From the NCBI RefSeq assembly GCF_008727775.1, contig NZ_CP044232.1, positions 1,736,001 to 1,800,000 on the forward strand: DNA of 64,000 nucleotides, read 5' to 3'. Below, one piece after another: positions 44,611 through 57,417 of the stretch; the stretch's first letter is position 1; each line of letters begins with the position of its first letter. The translations under genes and the position numbers were made by a program. This stretch comes from Microbacterium lushaniae (lineage in GTDB: Bacteria; Actinomycetota; Actinomycetes; Actinomycetales; Microbacteriaceae). The notes under the pieces are model-generated. The model made no database searches. It was not told the origin of the DNA and saw only the letters and a list, made by a program, of their open reading frames with translations.

Positions 44611-44616
44611 GGCGGG

Positions 44617-45855
44617 ATGGTGCGCACCGTCGAGGAGCAGTGGGCCGACGTCGTCGCAGCGGTGCGGATGCTGCCTCCGGTCGACCTGCCCCTGGCCGAG
44701 GCCGCCGGCCGCACCCTCGCCGCCGACGTCGCCGCCGCAGTGGACATCCCGGTGTGGGACAACTCCGCCATGGACGGCTTCGCGGTCCGCTACGACGACG
44801 TCGAGGCCGCACGGGCGGATGCGCCGGTCGCACTGCGCGTGGTCGCCGACGTCCCCGCCGGTTCGGACCTGGATCCTCCGCTGGCACCGGGCGAGGCCGC
44901 GCGCATCATGACCGGCGCCCCCGTCCCCGCTGACGCCGACGCGATCGTCCCGTTCGAGGACACCCGCGACGGCCTTGCCGACTCGCTGCAGACGGTCACC
45001 GTCATCGCCGCCCCCTCCGGCCGTGGAGCGCACATCCGGCGCCGCGGCGAAGACGCCGTCCGCGGCGATGTCGTCCTCCCCGCCGGCGCGCGCCTGGGAG
45101 CGTGGCAGCTCGCGGCGGCCGCGGCGGCCGGGGTCTCCGTCGTCTCGGCGACTCGTACGCCGCGCGTGGCGGTCTTCTCCACCGGTGACGAACTCGTCGC
45201 CCCCGGGGAGCCGCTTCGGCGGGGACAGATCCCCGAATCCAACGCGACCCTCCTCGCCGCCCTCGTGACCGAGGCCGACGCCGAGGTCGTGCTGCGCGGT
45301 GTCGTGAGCGACGACGAGGAGGAGTTCCGCTCCGCCCTCGCCCAGGCCGCCGAACGCGGCGCCGACGTCGTCCTCACCTCCGGAGGTGTGAGCGCCGGGG
45401 CGTTCGAGGTCGTCAAGAACACGCTCGGCGACGCCGCAGACATCCGCTTCTCGGCCGTGGCGATGCAGCCGGGCAAACCGCAGGGCTTCGGCGTGCTGCC
45501 CGGCGGCGCGCTGTTCTTCGGGCTCCCCGGAAACCCGGTGAGCGTCGCGGTGTCGTTCGAGGTCTTCGTGCGCCCGGCACTGCTGCGGATGCAGCGGCGC
45601 TCTCACGTGCATCGTCCGGTGCTGCGCGTGCGGGCTGCCGCCGGCTGGCGGACGCCGTCCGGTCGCCGGCAGTACGTGCCCGTGCGTCTCGACCGCACCG
45701 ATCCGGCGGAGTGGACCGCGGAGCCGGCCACCGCGGGCGGATCGCGTTCGCATCTGGCCGGGGGGCTGGGCCGGGCGGAGGCGTTCGCCGTGGTTCCCGC
45801 CGAGGTCGAGAAGGTCGAGCCTGGCGACAGCGTGGAGATCATGCTGCTGACATGA
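44617..45855 (+). CDS. moeA: Molybdopterin molybdenumtransferase
   Basis: 412 aa. Inserts molybdate into adenylated molybdopterin. DNSAMDGFAV, MTGAPVPADADAIVP, the MoCF-domain TSGGVSAGAFEVV and FGLPGNPVSVAVSF are intact, with the C-terminal beta domain to the end. It reads divergently from fdhD and overlaps mobA downstream by 4 bases. Confidence 0.96.
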   Translation: MVRTVEEQWADVVAAVRMLPPVDLPLAEAAGRTLAADVAAAVDIPVWDNSAMDGFAVRYDDVEAARADAPVALRVVADVPAGSDLDPPLAPGEAARIMTGAPVPADADAIVPFEDTRDGLADSLQTVTVIAAPSGRGAHIRRRGEDAVRGDVVLPAGARLGAWQLAAAAAAGVSVVSATRTPRVAVFSTGDELVAPGEPLRRGQIPESNATLLAALVTEADAEVVLRGVVSDDEEEFRSALAQAAERGADVVLTSGGVSAGAFEVVKNTLGDAADIRFSAVAMQPGKPQGFGVLPGGALFFGLPGNPVSVAVSFEVFVRPALLRMQRRSHVHRPVLRVRAAAGWRTPSGRRQYVPVRLDRTDPAEWTAEPATAGGSRSHLAGGLGRAEAFAVVPAEVEKVEPGDSVEIMLLT

Positions 45856-46727
45856 GCGCGCGCGGGGAGTTCTCGTTCGATGCGGTCGTGCTGGCCGGGG
45901 GCCGCGCCGCCCGGATGGGTGGGGTGGCCAAGCCGGCGCTCACGGTGGGGGGACGCTCGCTCCTGGGCCGCACGGTGGCGGCCGCTCGGGGCGCCGGGGC
46001 GTCGCGGGTCATCGTGGCGGGTCCGCCCGTGGCCGGGGTCGACGACGTCCGCTGGGTGCGGGAGGTGCCCGCGTTCGGGGGTCCCGTCGCGGGCGTCGCT
46101 GCGGCGCTGGCGGAATCCACCGCGCCATGGGTCATGATCCTCCCCGCCGACCTCATGCATCCGGGGCCGGCGGTGGCGGCGCTGGCGGACGAAGTCCCCG
46201 TCGCGGATGGGGCGTGCCTGCGGGATGAGGAGGGCCGCGCGCAGTGGCTCACGGGTCTGTTCCGTGCCTCTTCGCTGCGCCGCCGCGTGGCGGCTCTCGG
46301 CGCCGGGGTTCGCGATGCGCCCGCGCGCGCACTGCACGAGGGATTGGACATCTCGCCGCGCCCGGGTGCCGCTTCAGCGGCGGAGGACGTGGATACGTGG
46401 GATCATCTGCGCGAGGCGCGCCGGCGGTTCGGCGCCCGGAAGGAGACGAACATGGCCGAGGACTCCTCGCGCACACTGCCCCCTGAAGCCCTCGAGGAGT
46501 GGGGCCGCGCCCTGCGGGAGCGTTTCGGGCTCGCCGAGGAGGATCTGCCCATCGCGCTGATCCTCGACCTCGCCCGCGACGTCGCCAACGGGGTGGCCCG
46601 TCCGGCGGCGCCCTTCAGCGCGTATGTCGCGGGGCTCGTTGCCGGACGCGCCGGCGGAACGCCGGAGCAGGTCCGCGACGCCGTCGCGGCGATCACGACC
46701 CTCGCCGAGGGGTGGGGCGGGCGCTGA
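45852..46727 (+). CDS. mobA: MobA-like molybdenum cofactor guanylyltransferase fused to DUF6457
   Basis: 291 aa. Residues 1-195 are a nucleotidyltransferase (VVLAGGRAARMGGVAKPAL; PADLMHPG as the metal-binding Asp) that attaches GMP to Mo-molybdopterin to make the bis-MGD precursor. From about residue 201 the frame runs without a stop into a small domain (LEEWGRALRERFGL... VAGLVAGRAGG), DUF6457-like, often a separate gene beside formate dehydrogenase genes. AAGGAGA lies 6 bases before an in-frame ATG at 46452, so the second domain may also be made alone. Its stop is 4 bases from the convergent oxidoreductase stop. Confidence 0.85.
   Translation: MSARGEFSFDAVVLAGGRAARMGGVAKPALTVGGRSLLGRTVAAARGAGASRVIVAGPPVAGVDDVRWVREVPAFGGPVAGVAAALAESTAPWVMILPADLMHPGPAVAALADEVPVADGACLRDEEGRAQWLTGLFRASSLRRRVAALGAGVRDAPARALHEGLDISPRPGAASAAEDVDTWDHLREARRRFGARKETNMAEDSSRTLPPEALEEWGRALRERFGLAEEDLPIALILDLARDVANGVARPAAPFSAYVAGLVAGRAGGTPEQVRDAVAAITTLAEGWGGR
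46440..46454 (+). promoter_or_regulatory. Internal ribosome binding site for the DUF6457 part
   Basis: AAGGAGA followed by a 6-base spacer and ATG (46452-46454), in frame inside the mobA reading frame. It would give a 91 aa product ending at 46727. Confidence 0.5.
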
Positions 46728-46731
46728 GCGG

Positions 46732-49053
46732 TCAGCCCTGGCGACGCTCCATCCGCACCAGCACCGACTTCGACGTGGGCGTGCCGCTGCCGTCGGCGGT
46801 GGAATCCAGCGGGACCAGCACGTTGGTCTCGGGGTAGTACGCGGCGGCGTTGCCCCGGGGCGTGTCGTAGGCCACGACGCGGAAGCTCTCCGCGCGCCGT
46901 TCCTCGACGCGACCGTCGCGCGCGGTCCATTCCGACACGAGGTCGACGATCTCGCCGTCCGCCACTCTCTGGGCGTCGAGGTCGTCACGGTTGACGAAGA
47001 CGACACGGCGCCCGCCGTAGACGCCCCGGTAGCGGTCGTCCTTGCCGTAGATGGTCGTGTTGTACTGATCGTGCGAGCGCAGCGTCTGCAGGAGCAGGCG
47101 CCCTTCCGGGATGACGGGATACTCGAGCTCGTTGACGGTGAAGTGGGCCAGGCCGTCGGGCGTGGCGAACGTGCGGTCGTCGCGGGGTCCGTTGGGCAGG
47201 ACGAACGTGCGGCCGCCGGCGATGCGCTGCTCGTAGTCGGAGAAACCGGGGACGACGCGCGAGATGTGGTCACGGATGAGCGTGTAGTCCTCGCCCAGTC
47301 GCTTCCAGTCCGCCCGCGGAACGTTCGGGGAGTCCTCGCGACCTTCGAAGACCAGTTCGCACAGGCGCGCGATGATCGCCGGTTCCGACATCAGGTCGTC
47401 GGCGGGCGGCCGGAGGCGTCCGCGGGAGGCGTGCACGGCGCTCATGGAGTCCTCGACGGTCACGCGCTGCTCGCCGCCACGGCGCACATCCCGGTCGGTG
47501 CGTCCCAGGGTCGGGATGATGAGCGCGCGGCGCCCGGTCACTACGTGCGACCGGTTCAGCTTCGTCGACACCTGCACCGTGAGGTCGACGTTGCGCAGTG
47601 CCGCCTCGGTGACCAGGGTGTCGGGCGTCGCACTGGCGAAGTTGCCCCCCATCGCCAGGAACACGCGTGCGCGGCCGTCGCGCATGGCACGGATGGCTTC
47701 GACGGTGTCGTAGCCGTGCTTGCGGGGCGCGTAGAAGTCGAATTCTGCGTCGAGGGACGCGAGGAAACCTTCGTGCGGCTTCTCGTAGATGCCCATCGTC
47801 CGGTCGCCCTGCACGTTCGAGTGACCGCGCACGGGGCACACGCCCGCGCCGGGCCGCCCGAGGTTGCCCTGCAGCAGGAGCATGTTGACGACGTCGCGCA
47901 GGGTCGCCACCGAGTGCTTGTGCTGCGTGAGCCCCATGGCCCAGCACACGATGGTGGATGTGGACGTCCGGACGAGTTCGGCGATGCGGCGGAGCTCGGC
48001 CTCGGCGATCCCGGTCGCCGTCTCGAATTCCGCCCACGGCGCGTTGCGCATCGAGTCGCGGAACTCTTCGAAGCCGCTGGTGTGGCGCGCGAGGAAATCG
48101 GTGTCGAGCACGCCGCCGTCCGCGGCTTCGGCCTCCAGGAGATGTGCGGCGATCGCCTGGAAGAGCGCCTGGTCGCCGCCGAGGCGGATCTGGACGAACT
48201 CGTCGGCGAGCTTCGTGCCGCCCAGGATGACGCCACGCGGGGTCTGCGGGTTCTCGAAGCGCAGGAGACCCGCCTCCGGGAGCGGGTTGACCGCGACGAT
48301 CGTGGCGCCGTTGCCCTTGGCCTTCTCCAGCGCACTGAGCATGCGCGGATGGTTGGTGCCGGGGTTCTGCCCGGCGACGATCAGGAGGTCGGCGTGGTGG
48401 ATGTCTTCGAGGGAGACGGTGCCCTTGCCGATGCCGATCGTCTCCACCAGAGCCGAGCCGCTGGACTCGTGGCACATGTTGGAGCAGTCGGGCAGGTTGT
48501 TCGTCCCCAGCCCGCGCACGAGCAGCTGGTATAGGAACGCCGCCTCGTTGGAGGTTCGGCCCGAGGTGTAGAAGATCGCCTCGTCCGGGTCGTCGAGTTC
48601 GCGCAGCGCGTCGGCCACGGTCCTGAGCGCGTCCTCCCACGAGATGGGCCGGTAGTGGGTGTCGCCCTCGTCCAGCATCATCGGATGGGTCAGACGCCCC
48701 TGCTGGCCGAGCCACCAATCGTCGTGCTCGGCCAGGTCGGCGAGCGAGTGCTCGGCGAAGAACTCGGGGCGGACGCGCCGGATGGTGGCCTCCTCGGCCA
48801 CGGCCTTCGCGCCGTTCTCGCAGAACTCGGCCAGGTGGCGCTTGTCCTCTTCGGGCCACGCGCATCCCGGGCAGTCGAAACCGTCCTTCTGGTTGACCCG
48901 CATGAGGGTCCGCGCCGTGCGCGTGACGCCCATCTGGTCCACGGCGATGTCGAGGGCGTGCAGAACGGCCGGTACGCCGACGGCCTTGCGCTTGCGAGCG
49001 CCGACCGTGACGTCGGACTCGTCGATGTCATGGGTGGGGGGCTTCGTCGCCAT
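46732..49053 (-). CDS. FdhF/YdeP family molybdopterin oxidoreductase
   Basis: 773 aa. Bis-MGD enzyme of the formate dehydrogenase H / YdeP branch. DGFDCPGCAWPE supplies the Fe-S-like cysteines near residues 59-62. NMCHESSG, VAGQNPGTNHPRM and PVRGHSNVQGDRTMG are cofactor-binding motifs, and the C-terminal molydop-binding domain starts at about 650. Where formate dehydrogenases have Cys/Sec there is the CHESSG segment. The substrate is unproven; formate is possible, and YdeP relatives are linked to acid stress. The ATG has no ribosome binding site but TAGGCT lies 6 bases upstream. Confidence 0.9.
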   Translation of the reverse strand: MATKPPTHDIDESDVTVGARKRKAVGVPAVLHALDIAVDQMGVTRTARTLMRVNQKDGFDCPGCAWPEEDKRHLAEFCENGAKAVAEEATIRRVRPEFFAEHSLADLAEHDDWWLGQQGRLTHPMMLDEGDTHYRPISWEDALRTVADALRELDDPDEAIFYTSGRTSNEAAFLYQLLVRGLGTNNLPDCSNMCHESSGSALVETIGIGKGTVSLEDIHHADLLIVAGQNPGTNHPRMLSALEKAKGNGATIVAVNPLPEAGLLRFENPQTPRGVILGGTKLADEFVQIRLGGDQALFQAIAAHLLEAEAADGGVLDTDFLARHTSGFEEFRDSMRNAPWAEFETATGIAEAELRRIAELVRTSTSTIVCWAMGLTQHKHSVATLRDVVNMLLLQGNLGRPGAGVCPVRGHSNVQGDRTMGIYEKPHEGFLASLDAEFDFYAPRKHGYDTVEAIRAMRDGRARVFLAMGGNFASATPDTLVTEAALRNVDLTVQVSTKLNRSHVVTGRRALIIPTLGRTDRDVRRGGEQRVTVEDSMSAVHASRGRLRPPADDLMSEPAIIARLCELVFEGREDSPNVPRADWKRLGEDYTLIRDHISRVVPGFSDYEQRIAGGRTFVLPNGPRDDRTFATPDGLAHFTVNELEYPVIPEGRLLLQTLRSHDQYNTTIYGKDDRYRGVYGGRRVVFVNRDDLDAQRVADGEIVDLVSEWTARDGRVEERRAESFRVVAYDTPRGNAAAYYPETNVLVPLDSTADGSGTPTSKSVLVRMERRQG

Positions 49054-49059
49054 GATCCG

Positions 49060-49065
49060 AGCCTA
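49060..49065 (-). promoter_or_regulatory. -10 box of a leaderless oxidoreductase transcript
   Basis: TAGGCT on the minus strand, exactly 6 bases before the ATG at 49053. Confidence 0.45.
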
Positions 49066-49088
49066 AACCTTCGGCGAGCAGGCGAGGA

Positions 49089-50168
49089 TCAGCCGGCGAC
49101 TTCCTGGTAGGCCGCGAACAGGAGCGACTCGTCCGGAGCCTGCAGGACCGTCGGGCGGCCCACGTCGTCGAGCACAATGAAGCGCAGCATCCCCCCGCGG
49201 CTCTTCTTGTCCCGCTGCATCGTGGCCAGCAGCTGCGGCCACGCACCGGCGCGGTAGGTCATCGGCAGGCCCAGTGCGCCGAGAATGTCGCGGTGGCGCT
49301 GCACGACGGCGTCGGGCAGCCGCCCGGCAAGGCGGGAGAGCTCGGCGGCGAAGGTCATGCCCACCGAGACGGCGGCGCCGTGGCGCCAGCGATAGCGCTC
49401 GGCGTGCTCGATGGCGTGTCCCAGGGTGTGGCCGTAGTTGAGAACCTCGCGAAGGCCTGCCTCGCGCAGATCCTCGCTCACGACCCTCGCCTTCATGTCG
49501 ATGGCGAGCTCGAGCGTGCGCCGGAAGGCGTCGCTGTGCGGGTTCACGACCTCGACCGGGTCGGCCTCGATGAGGTCCAGGATCTCGGGGTGCCAGATGA
49601 AGCCGGCCTTGACGACCTCGGCATAGCCGGCGACGCGTTCGTTGGGCGACAGGGAGTCGAGCAGGTCCAGATCGCACACGACCGCGTGCGGGGGCCAGAA
49701 CGCGCCGACGAGGTTCTTCCCCTCGGCGGTGTTGATGCCCGTCTTGCCCCCCACGGCGGCGTCGACCATGCCGAGCACTGTGGTGGGCACCTGGACCACG
49801 GGCACGCCGCGCAGCCATGTGGCCGCGACGAAGCCGGCGAGGTCGGTCACCGCTCCCCCGCCGAATCCGACGACCGCGTCGGTCCGCGTGAAGTCCGCCT
49901 GCCCGAGGATCTGCCAGCAGAACGCCGCCACCTCCACGCGCTTGCCCTGCTCGGCGTCGGGGATCTCGGCCAGCAGCACCTCGCGGTCGGTCAGGAGTGA
50001 CTGCCGCAGCGCCTCTGCCCGTTCGGCGAGCGTCGGCGGGTGCACGATGAGGACCTTGCGCGCGGCGGCGGGCAGGAACTCGCCCAGGCTGCCGAGGAGA
50101 CCCCGCCCGACGGTGACGTCGTACGGGGTCGTTCCGGTGACGGTGACGGTGACGGTGGAGAGGGTCAT
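49089..50168 (-). CDS. aroB: 3-Dehydroquinate synthase
   Basis: 359 aa. Converts DAHP to 3-dehydroquinate with bound NAD and Zn. [33 protein letters not shown] and the metal-binding [12 protein letters not shown] are present. The ATG at 50168 overlaps aroK as ATGA. Confidence 0.96.
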   Translation of the reverse strand: MTLSTVTVTVTGTTPYDVTVGRGLLGSLGEFLPAAARKVLIVHPPTLAERAEALRQSLLTDREVLLAEIPDAEQGKRVEVAAFCWQILGQADFTRTDAVVGFGGGAVTDLAGFVAATWLRGVPVVQVPTTVLGMVDAAVGGKTGINTAEGKNLVGAFWPPHAVVCDLDLLDSLSPNERVAGYAEVVKAGFIWHPEILDLIEADPVEVVNPHSDAFRRTLELAIDMKARVVSEDLREAGLREVLNYGHTLGHAIEHAERYRWRHGAAVSVGMTFAAELSRLAGRLPDAVVQRHRDILGALGLPMTYRAGAWPQLLATMQRDKKSRGGMLRFIVLDDVGRPTVLQAPDESLLFAAYQEVAG

Positions 50169-50695
50169 GCGGTGCTCGATCCGGTCGGTGCGGATGCGCG
50201 CGCCCAGTGGGCCACGGCATCCACGACGGCCCGCAGGGGGCCGCGGGAGGTGTCGAAGGTCACGTCGGCCAGCGCCTCGTAGATCGGCAGCCGGGCCTGG
50301 AAGATCTCGGTCCACCGCGTCATGCCGTCCTCGCCGGCCAGCAGCGGCCGGGATCCGCCGCGGATGCGGCCGGCCACGACGGCGGGGTCGACGGTGAGGA
50401 GCACGACGCGCACCGGCGCGAGGTCGGCGCGGGTGTCGGGGTGCAGCACCGCGCCCCCGCCGAGCGACACGACGCCGCCGCCCTGGAGCGCCTCGCGGAC
50501 CGCGTCGCGCTCGAGTCGGCGGAAGCCCTCTTCGCCGTGCGCTGCGAACAGGTCGGGGATGGGACCGTGGGTGCGGGCCAGGATGGCGTCGGTGTCGGTG
50601 AAGGTCACGCCCAGCTGCTTGGCGACGCGGCGGCCCACGCTGGATTTGCCCGCCCCCATCGGACCGATGAGGGCGATGGTGTCAGACGCCGGCAT
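50165..50695 (-). CDS. aroK: Shikimate kinase
   Basis: 176 aa. P-loop GPMGAGKSS at 11-19, the FTDTDAIL substrate loop and the RPLLAG lid motif are present. Phosphorylates shikimate at O3. The start lies within the last 14 bases of aroC. Confidence 0.95.
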   Translation of the reverse strand: MPASDTIALIGPMGAGKSSVGRRVAKQLGVTFTDTDAILARTHGPIPDLFAAHGEEGFRRLERDAVREALQGGGVVSLGGGAVLHPDTRADLAPVRVVLLTVDPAVVAGRIRGGSRPLLAGEDGMTRWTEIFQARLPIYEALADVTFDTSRGPLRAVVDAVAHWARASAPTGSSTA

Positions 50696-51911
50696 CGGTG
50701 GCGGCCGCCGCCGCATCGCTGGCCGGCGTCGTGCGCAACGCATCCGGGAGGGCGTCGAGGTAGGACAGCAGGTTGCGCCGGGTCTCCCCGACGCTGTCGC
50801 CGCCGAACTTCTCCAGCACCGCCTCGGCCAGCACGATCGCCGTCATCGCCTCGGCCACGACGCCGGCCGCCGGCACGGCGCACACATCGGAGCGCTGGTG
50901 GTGGGCGGTGGCGGCTGTTCCGGTGGCGACATCGATCGTGCGCAGAGCATGCGGCACGGTCGCGATCGGCTTCATGCCTGCCCGCACGCGCAGCACGGTC
51001 CCGGTGGACATACCGCCCTCCGTACCGCCGGCGCGGTCGCTCGCACGGGCGATGCCCTCCGCCGTCGCGAACAGCTCGTCGTGGGCCTGCGACCCGCGCC
51101 GCGTGGTCGTGACGAATCCGTCGCCGACCTCCACGCCCTTGATCGCCTGGATGCTCATGAGCGCCTGCGCGAGCTTGCCGTCCAGGCGGCGGTCCCAGTG
51201 CACGTGCGAACCGAGCCCCGGCGGCAGGCCGTATGCGAGCACCTCGACGACACCGCCGAGGGTGTCGCCGGCCCGGCGTGCGTCGTCGACCTCCGCGACC
51301 ATGCGGGCGCTGGTGGCGGCGTCGAAGCAGCGCAGCGGATCGGCGTCGAGCACGTCGACGTCGTCGGGGGTGGGCAGGGATGCGTCCTCGGGGACGCGCA
51401 TGGGACCGATGGAGAGGGTGTGGCTGACGAGGCGGATGCCGAGCTCCGACAGGAAGGCGCGCGCCAGGGCGCCCAGCGCCACGCGGGCCGCCGTCTCACG
51501 GGCGCTGGCGCGCTCGAGGATCGGACGCGCTTCGTCGAAGTCGTACTTCTGCATGCCGACGAGGTCGGCGTGACCGGGCCGGGGGCGGGTGAGGGCGGCG
51601 CCACGTCCGCGGGACTTCTCGGTCAGTTCGGTCGGCTCCGGGTTCATCACCTCGACCCACTTGGGCCATTCGGTGTTGCCGATGCGCAGGGCGATGGGGC
51701 TGCCGAGGGTCAAGCCGTGCCGCACGCCGGAGGAGATCGTGAGCTCGTCCTCCTCGAACTTCATGCGCGAGCCGCGGCCGTAGCCGAGCTTGCGCCGCGC
51801 GAGGTCGGCGCGGATGGCATCGGACGAGATCGGCACGCCGGCGGGGAGACCCTCCATGATGGCGACCAGTTCGGGGCCGTGGGATTCGCCGGCCGTGAGC
51901 ACGCGGAGCAT
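50682..51911 (-). CDS. aroC: Chorismate synthase
   Basis: 409 aa FMN-dependent enzyme making chorismate from [44 protein letters not shown] and [11 protein letters not shown] are the family signatures. Four bases separate it from the aroE stop. Confidence 0.97.
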   Translation of the reverse strand: MLRVLTAGESHGPELVAIMEGLPAGVPISSDAIRADLARRKLGYGRGSRMKFEEDELTISSGVRHGLTLGSPIALRIGNTEWPKWVEVMNPEPTELTEKSRGRGAALTRPRPGHADLVGMQKYDFDEARPILERASARETAARVALGALARAFLSELGIRLVSHTLSIGPMRVPEDASLPTPDDVDVLDADPLRCFDAATSARMVAEVDDARRAGDTLGGVVEVLAYGLPPGLGSHVHWDRRLDGKLAQALMSIQAIKGVEVGDGFVTTTRRGSQAHDELFATAEGIARASDRAGGTEGGMSTGTVLRVRAGMKPIATVPHALRTIDVATGTAATAHHQRSDVCAVPAAGVVAEAMTAIVLAEAVLEKFGGDSVGETRRNLLSYLDALPDALRTTPASDAAAAATDAGV

Positions 51912-51915
51912 TGCC

Positions 51916-52746
51916 CTAGTCTCCCACGAGCGCCCGACGCATCGCGGCCAGGACGGCAGGCTCCTCCGGCAGCGCGGTGCCGGGGTCGCCGCAGGCGAAG
52001 ACGCGCACCTGCAGCAGAGCCTGATGCAGCAGCATCCCGTATCCCGAGAAGGCCACGCCCCCCGCCCGCTCCCACGCCGCGGCGAGCGGGGTGGGCCAGT
52101 TGCCGTAGACGACGTCGACCAGCACGCCGCCCGCCGCCGCCAGACGGTCGGCCTGCGCGCCGAGGTCGGTGCCGCCGGGCAGCGTCGCGATGGTCACCGC
52201 GACGCGATCGGATGAGGCCTCGTGGAAGCCGGACGCGGTGACGAGCACGCCGAGCGCCTCACCCAGCGCAGTGAGGGCGGCGACGGCGTCGGGACGCCGT
52301 GCGACGACCTCGACGCGGCGCGCGCCGAGGTCGGCCAGCGCCACCAGCGCCGAGGTGGCCGTGGCGCCGGCGCCGAGGATCCGCGCCGCGGGGGCCTCAT
52401 CGACGCCCTGCTCGCGCAGGGCGCGCACGAGGCCGCCGACGTCGGTGTTGAATCCGTGCGGCTCCGCGCCGAGCAGCAGCGTGTTGACGGCGCCGGTCAC
52501 CTGCGCATGGCGGTCCAGCACCGTCGCCGCGCGGGCGGCGGCGTGCTTGAGCGGCATGGTCAGCGACAGCCCCCGCCACGTGGCATCGAGCCCTGCCAGT
52601 TCGGCGTCGAACCGATCCTCGCTCACGCGGCGGCGCCCGTACTCCCAGTCCAGCCCGAGCACGCGATACGCCGCGGCATGCAGGCGCGGCGAGCGGCTGT
52701 GCGCGATCGGATCTCCCCAGACGGCGAGTCTGGTGCCCGTCAGCAT
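51916..52746 (-). CDS. aroE: Shikimate dehydrogenase
   Basis: 276 aa. [14 protein letters not shown] binds shikimate, [10 protein letters not shown] carries the catalytic Lys, and [11 protein letters not shown] is the NADP-binding loop. It reduces 3-dehydroshikimate. The start overlaps the mltG stop by 7 bases. Confidence 0.94.
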   Translation of the reverse strand: MLTGTRLAVWGDPIAHSRSPRLHAAAYRVLGLDWEYGRRRVSEDRFDAELAGLDATWRGLSLTMPLKHAAARAATVLDRHAQVTGAVNTLLLGAEPHGFNTDVGGLVRALREQGVDEAPAARILGAGATATSALVALADLGARRVEVVARRPDAVAALTALGEALGVLVTASGFHEASSDRVAVTIATLPGGTDLGAQADRLAAAGGVLVDVVYGNWPTPLAAAWERAGGVAFSGYGMLLHQALLQVRVFACGDPGTALPEEPAVLAAMRRALVGD

Positions 52747-54215
52747 CCCTTGCCCGGGTTGTCCTTGCACCAGGAGATCCACTGCTGGCGTGCTGCTTCG
52801 TGCTCGTCGGCGGTGGAGGTGAAGACGGTCTCGCCGGTGTCGAGGTTGACGGTGACGAAGAACAGCCAGGGCCCGTCCGCCGGGTGCATGGCCGCCTCGA
52901 TCGCCGCGTCGCCGGGGTTGGCGATCGGCCCCGCCGGCAGCCCGTCGATGACGTACGTGTTCCACGGGTTGTCGTCGAACTGCGCCTCGTCCGACGTGCT
53001 GGCCGAGCCGGCGTGGAGCTCGCCGTAGCCGTACTGTGCGGTGGAGTCCATCTGCAGCTTCATGCCCTGGTCGAGGCGGTTCTGGATGACGCGGGACACC
53101 TTGGCGAAGTCATCGGGCCTGCCCTCGCGCTCCACGATGGACGCGACGGTCAGCACGCGCTGCCGGTCGGCTTCAGGCACGCCCGCCTGATCGAGGGACT
53201 CGACGGTGCGCGAGACCAGCCGGGCGATCACGTCACTCGGGGTCGCCGCCGGATCGAAGGTGTACGTGGCGGGGAAGAGCCACCCCTCCAGCGAGTCCGA
53301 CGGCACACCGTACGCGGAGGGATCCGCCGCGGCGGCCTGCAGCTCTTCAAGGGGCATCTCGAGCTGCTCGGACAGCGTGGTGAGGCTCTGCTCGGCGGTG
53401 AGGCCTTCGCGCAGCTGGGCGGTGTTCTCCATCCGGCTGGCCGGATCGGCGAGCTTCTCCAGGACTGCTGCGGCGTTCATCTGCAGCTGCAGGCGGTAGA
53501 CGCCCGGCTGGAAGGTGAAGGCGACGCTGTTGTCGATCATGTAGTCGTACAGCGCCTCGGGGGTCTTGGTCACCCCGGCGTCGAACAGCTTCTGCGACAC
53601 GGGCCCCCCGGTGTCGCCGCTGGCGATCGTGATGGTCGTCTCGCCGTGGGCCAGCCCCGGCTCGTAGTCGTTGGGCTCCTCCCACCCCATGAACGAGCGG
53701 ATGCCGTCTTCATACGTGTTCCACACCCACAGGCCGCCCGCCGCGACGCCGCCGACGAGCGCGAGGACGATCGCGAGCGCGATCCAACCGGCCGTCCTGC
53801 GCCGCTTCCTGCTCGGTCGCGGCGGCGGGGCGCCGAGGTCGCGCGTGGACTCGTCCCCGGAGAACAGATCGTCCAGGGTCGCAGCCGCTGCCGGGCGGCC
53901 TCCTCCAGCCGGGCGCGCAGCCGAAGAGGCACCGACGAATTCCCGCTCACGGGCGGCGACGGGTACCGGCCCGTCCTCCGGCGCCCGGCCGGCCGTACGG
54001 GCGGGTCCGTGCGCGGCAGTGTCTTCGCCCCCGAGGGTCTCGCCGGTGCCGTCGTCGCGTGCGGCCGGTGCGTCGTTGCGGCCACGCTGGGCCGCCCGCG
54101 CCTCCCGCCGCGACCTCGGAGTCGAGTCGCCGGCGTTGCCGCGCCGATGCGGGTCGGGCAGCTTTCCGTACAGATCCGGGAACGGATCGTCGAATCCAGA
54201 GGAGGTGTCGGGCAT
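52740..54215 (-). CDS. mltG: Endolytic peptidoglycan transglycosylase MltG
   Basis: 491 aa. A long disordered, charged cytoplasmic N-terminus (1 to about 143), one membrane helix (about 145-168), then the YceG/MltG domain with the catalytic Glu in VASIVEREG. It cuts growing glycan strands at the outer face of the membrane. Conserved order: aroE-mltG-ruvX-alaS. Confidence 0.94.
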   Translation of the reverse strand: MPDTSSGFDDPFPDLYGKLPDPHRRGNAGDSTPRSRREARAAQRGRNDAPAARDDGTGETLGGEDTAAHGPARTAGRAPEDGPVPVAAREREFVGASSAARPAGGGRPAAAATLDDLFSGDESTRDLGAPPPRPSRKRRRTAGWIALAIVLALVGGVAAGGLWVWNTYEDGIRSFMGWEEPNDYEPGLAHGETTITIASGDTGGPVSQKLFDAGVTKTPEALYDYMIDNSVAFTFQPGVYRLQLQMNAAAVLEKLADPASRMENTAQLREGLTAEQSLTTLSEQLEMPLEELQAAAADPSAYGVPSDSLEGWLFPATYTFDPAATPSDVIARLVSRTVESLDQAGVPEADRQRVLTVASIVEREGRPDDFAKVSRVIQNRLDQGMKLQMDSTAQYGYGELHAGSASTSDEAQFDDNPWNTYVIDGLPAGPIANPGDAAIEAAMHPADGPWLFFVTVNLDTGETVFTSTADEHEAARQQWISWCKDNPGKGC

Positions 54216-54216
54216 G

Positions 54217-54686
54217 TCAGGCGGGCTCCTGTCCCGGAGGGAGTGCCACTCCGGCCGGGTTGCCGGAGCTTCTCTCGACATCGAGCGCCTGCTGGAGGAG
54301 GACGACGGCGGCGACTTGGTCAACAATGTTACGAGAACGACGCTGGGAACGCCCGGCGGATCGCAGAGCGCTGTGTGCGCTCACCGTGCTGAGGCGCTCG
54401 TCGACCAGCCGCACGGGAGTCGGTGAGGCCGCCGCCAGCGCGGCGGCGAAGTCACGGGCGTCGGTCGTGGAAGGCGTGTCTGCGCCGCTGAGGTTCGTCG
54501 GGAGGCCGACGAGGAACTCCAGCGCCTCGTACTCGGCGGCCAGCTCCAGAAGCCGCCGGATCGTCGTGTCCGAGCGTGGCACCGTTTCCACGGGCACGGC
54601 GAGCAGGGCGTCGGGGTCGCTGCGGGCGACCCCGACGCGCGCCTTCCCGACGTCGACGCCGAGCCGGATGCCGCGGCGGATGGCCG

Positions 54687-54690
<4 letters not shown>
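54217..54690 (-). CDS. ruvX: Holliday junction resolvase-like RuvX/YqgF
   Basis: 157 aa RNase H-like fold: RLGVDVGKARVGVA with the first catalytic Asp, FLVGLPTNLSG, and VRLVDERLSTVSA. It is implicated in rRNA processing and junction resolution. The GTG start overlaps the alaS stop as GTGA. Confidence 0.92.
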
Positions 54691-57353
<2,663 letters not shown>

Positions 57354-57417
57354 TCAGCGGGCCTTTCGGGAGGCGCAGTCATCCGGCCCGGGCGACGGGC
57401 AGGGAGGCAGGGGGCGG

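Larger units (their letters stand above)
44261..44616. other. Divergent intergenic space with two tandem palindromes
   Basis: 356 bases between fdhD and the divergent moeA. It holds the fdhD -10 box, two 80-base palindromes and the moeA -10 box; no coding frame and no molybdenum-cofactor riboswitch fold is recognised. Confidence 0.7.

Noticed and set aside
44540..44616. Molybdenum-cofactor riboswitch upstream of moeA
   Set aside because: The -10 box lies 6 bases before the ATG, so no untranslated leader remains to hold one.
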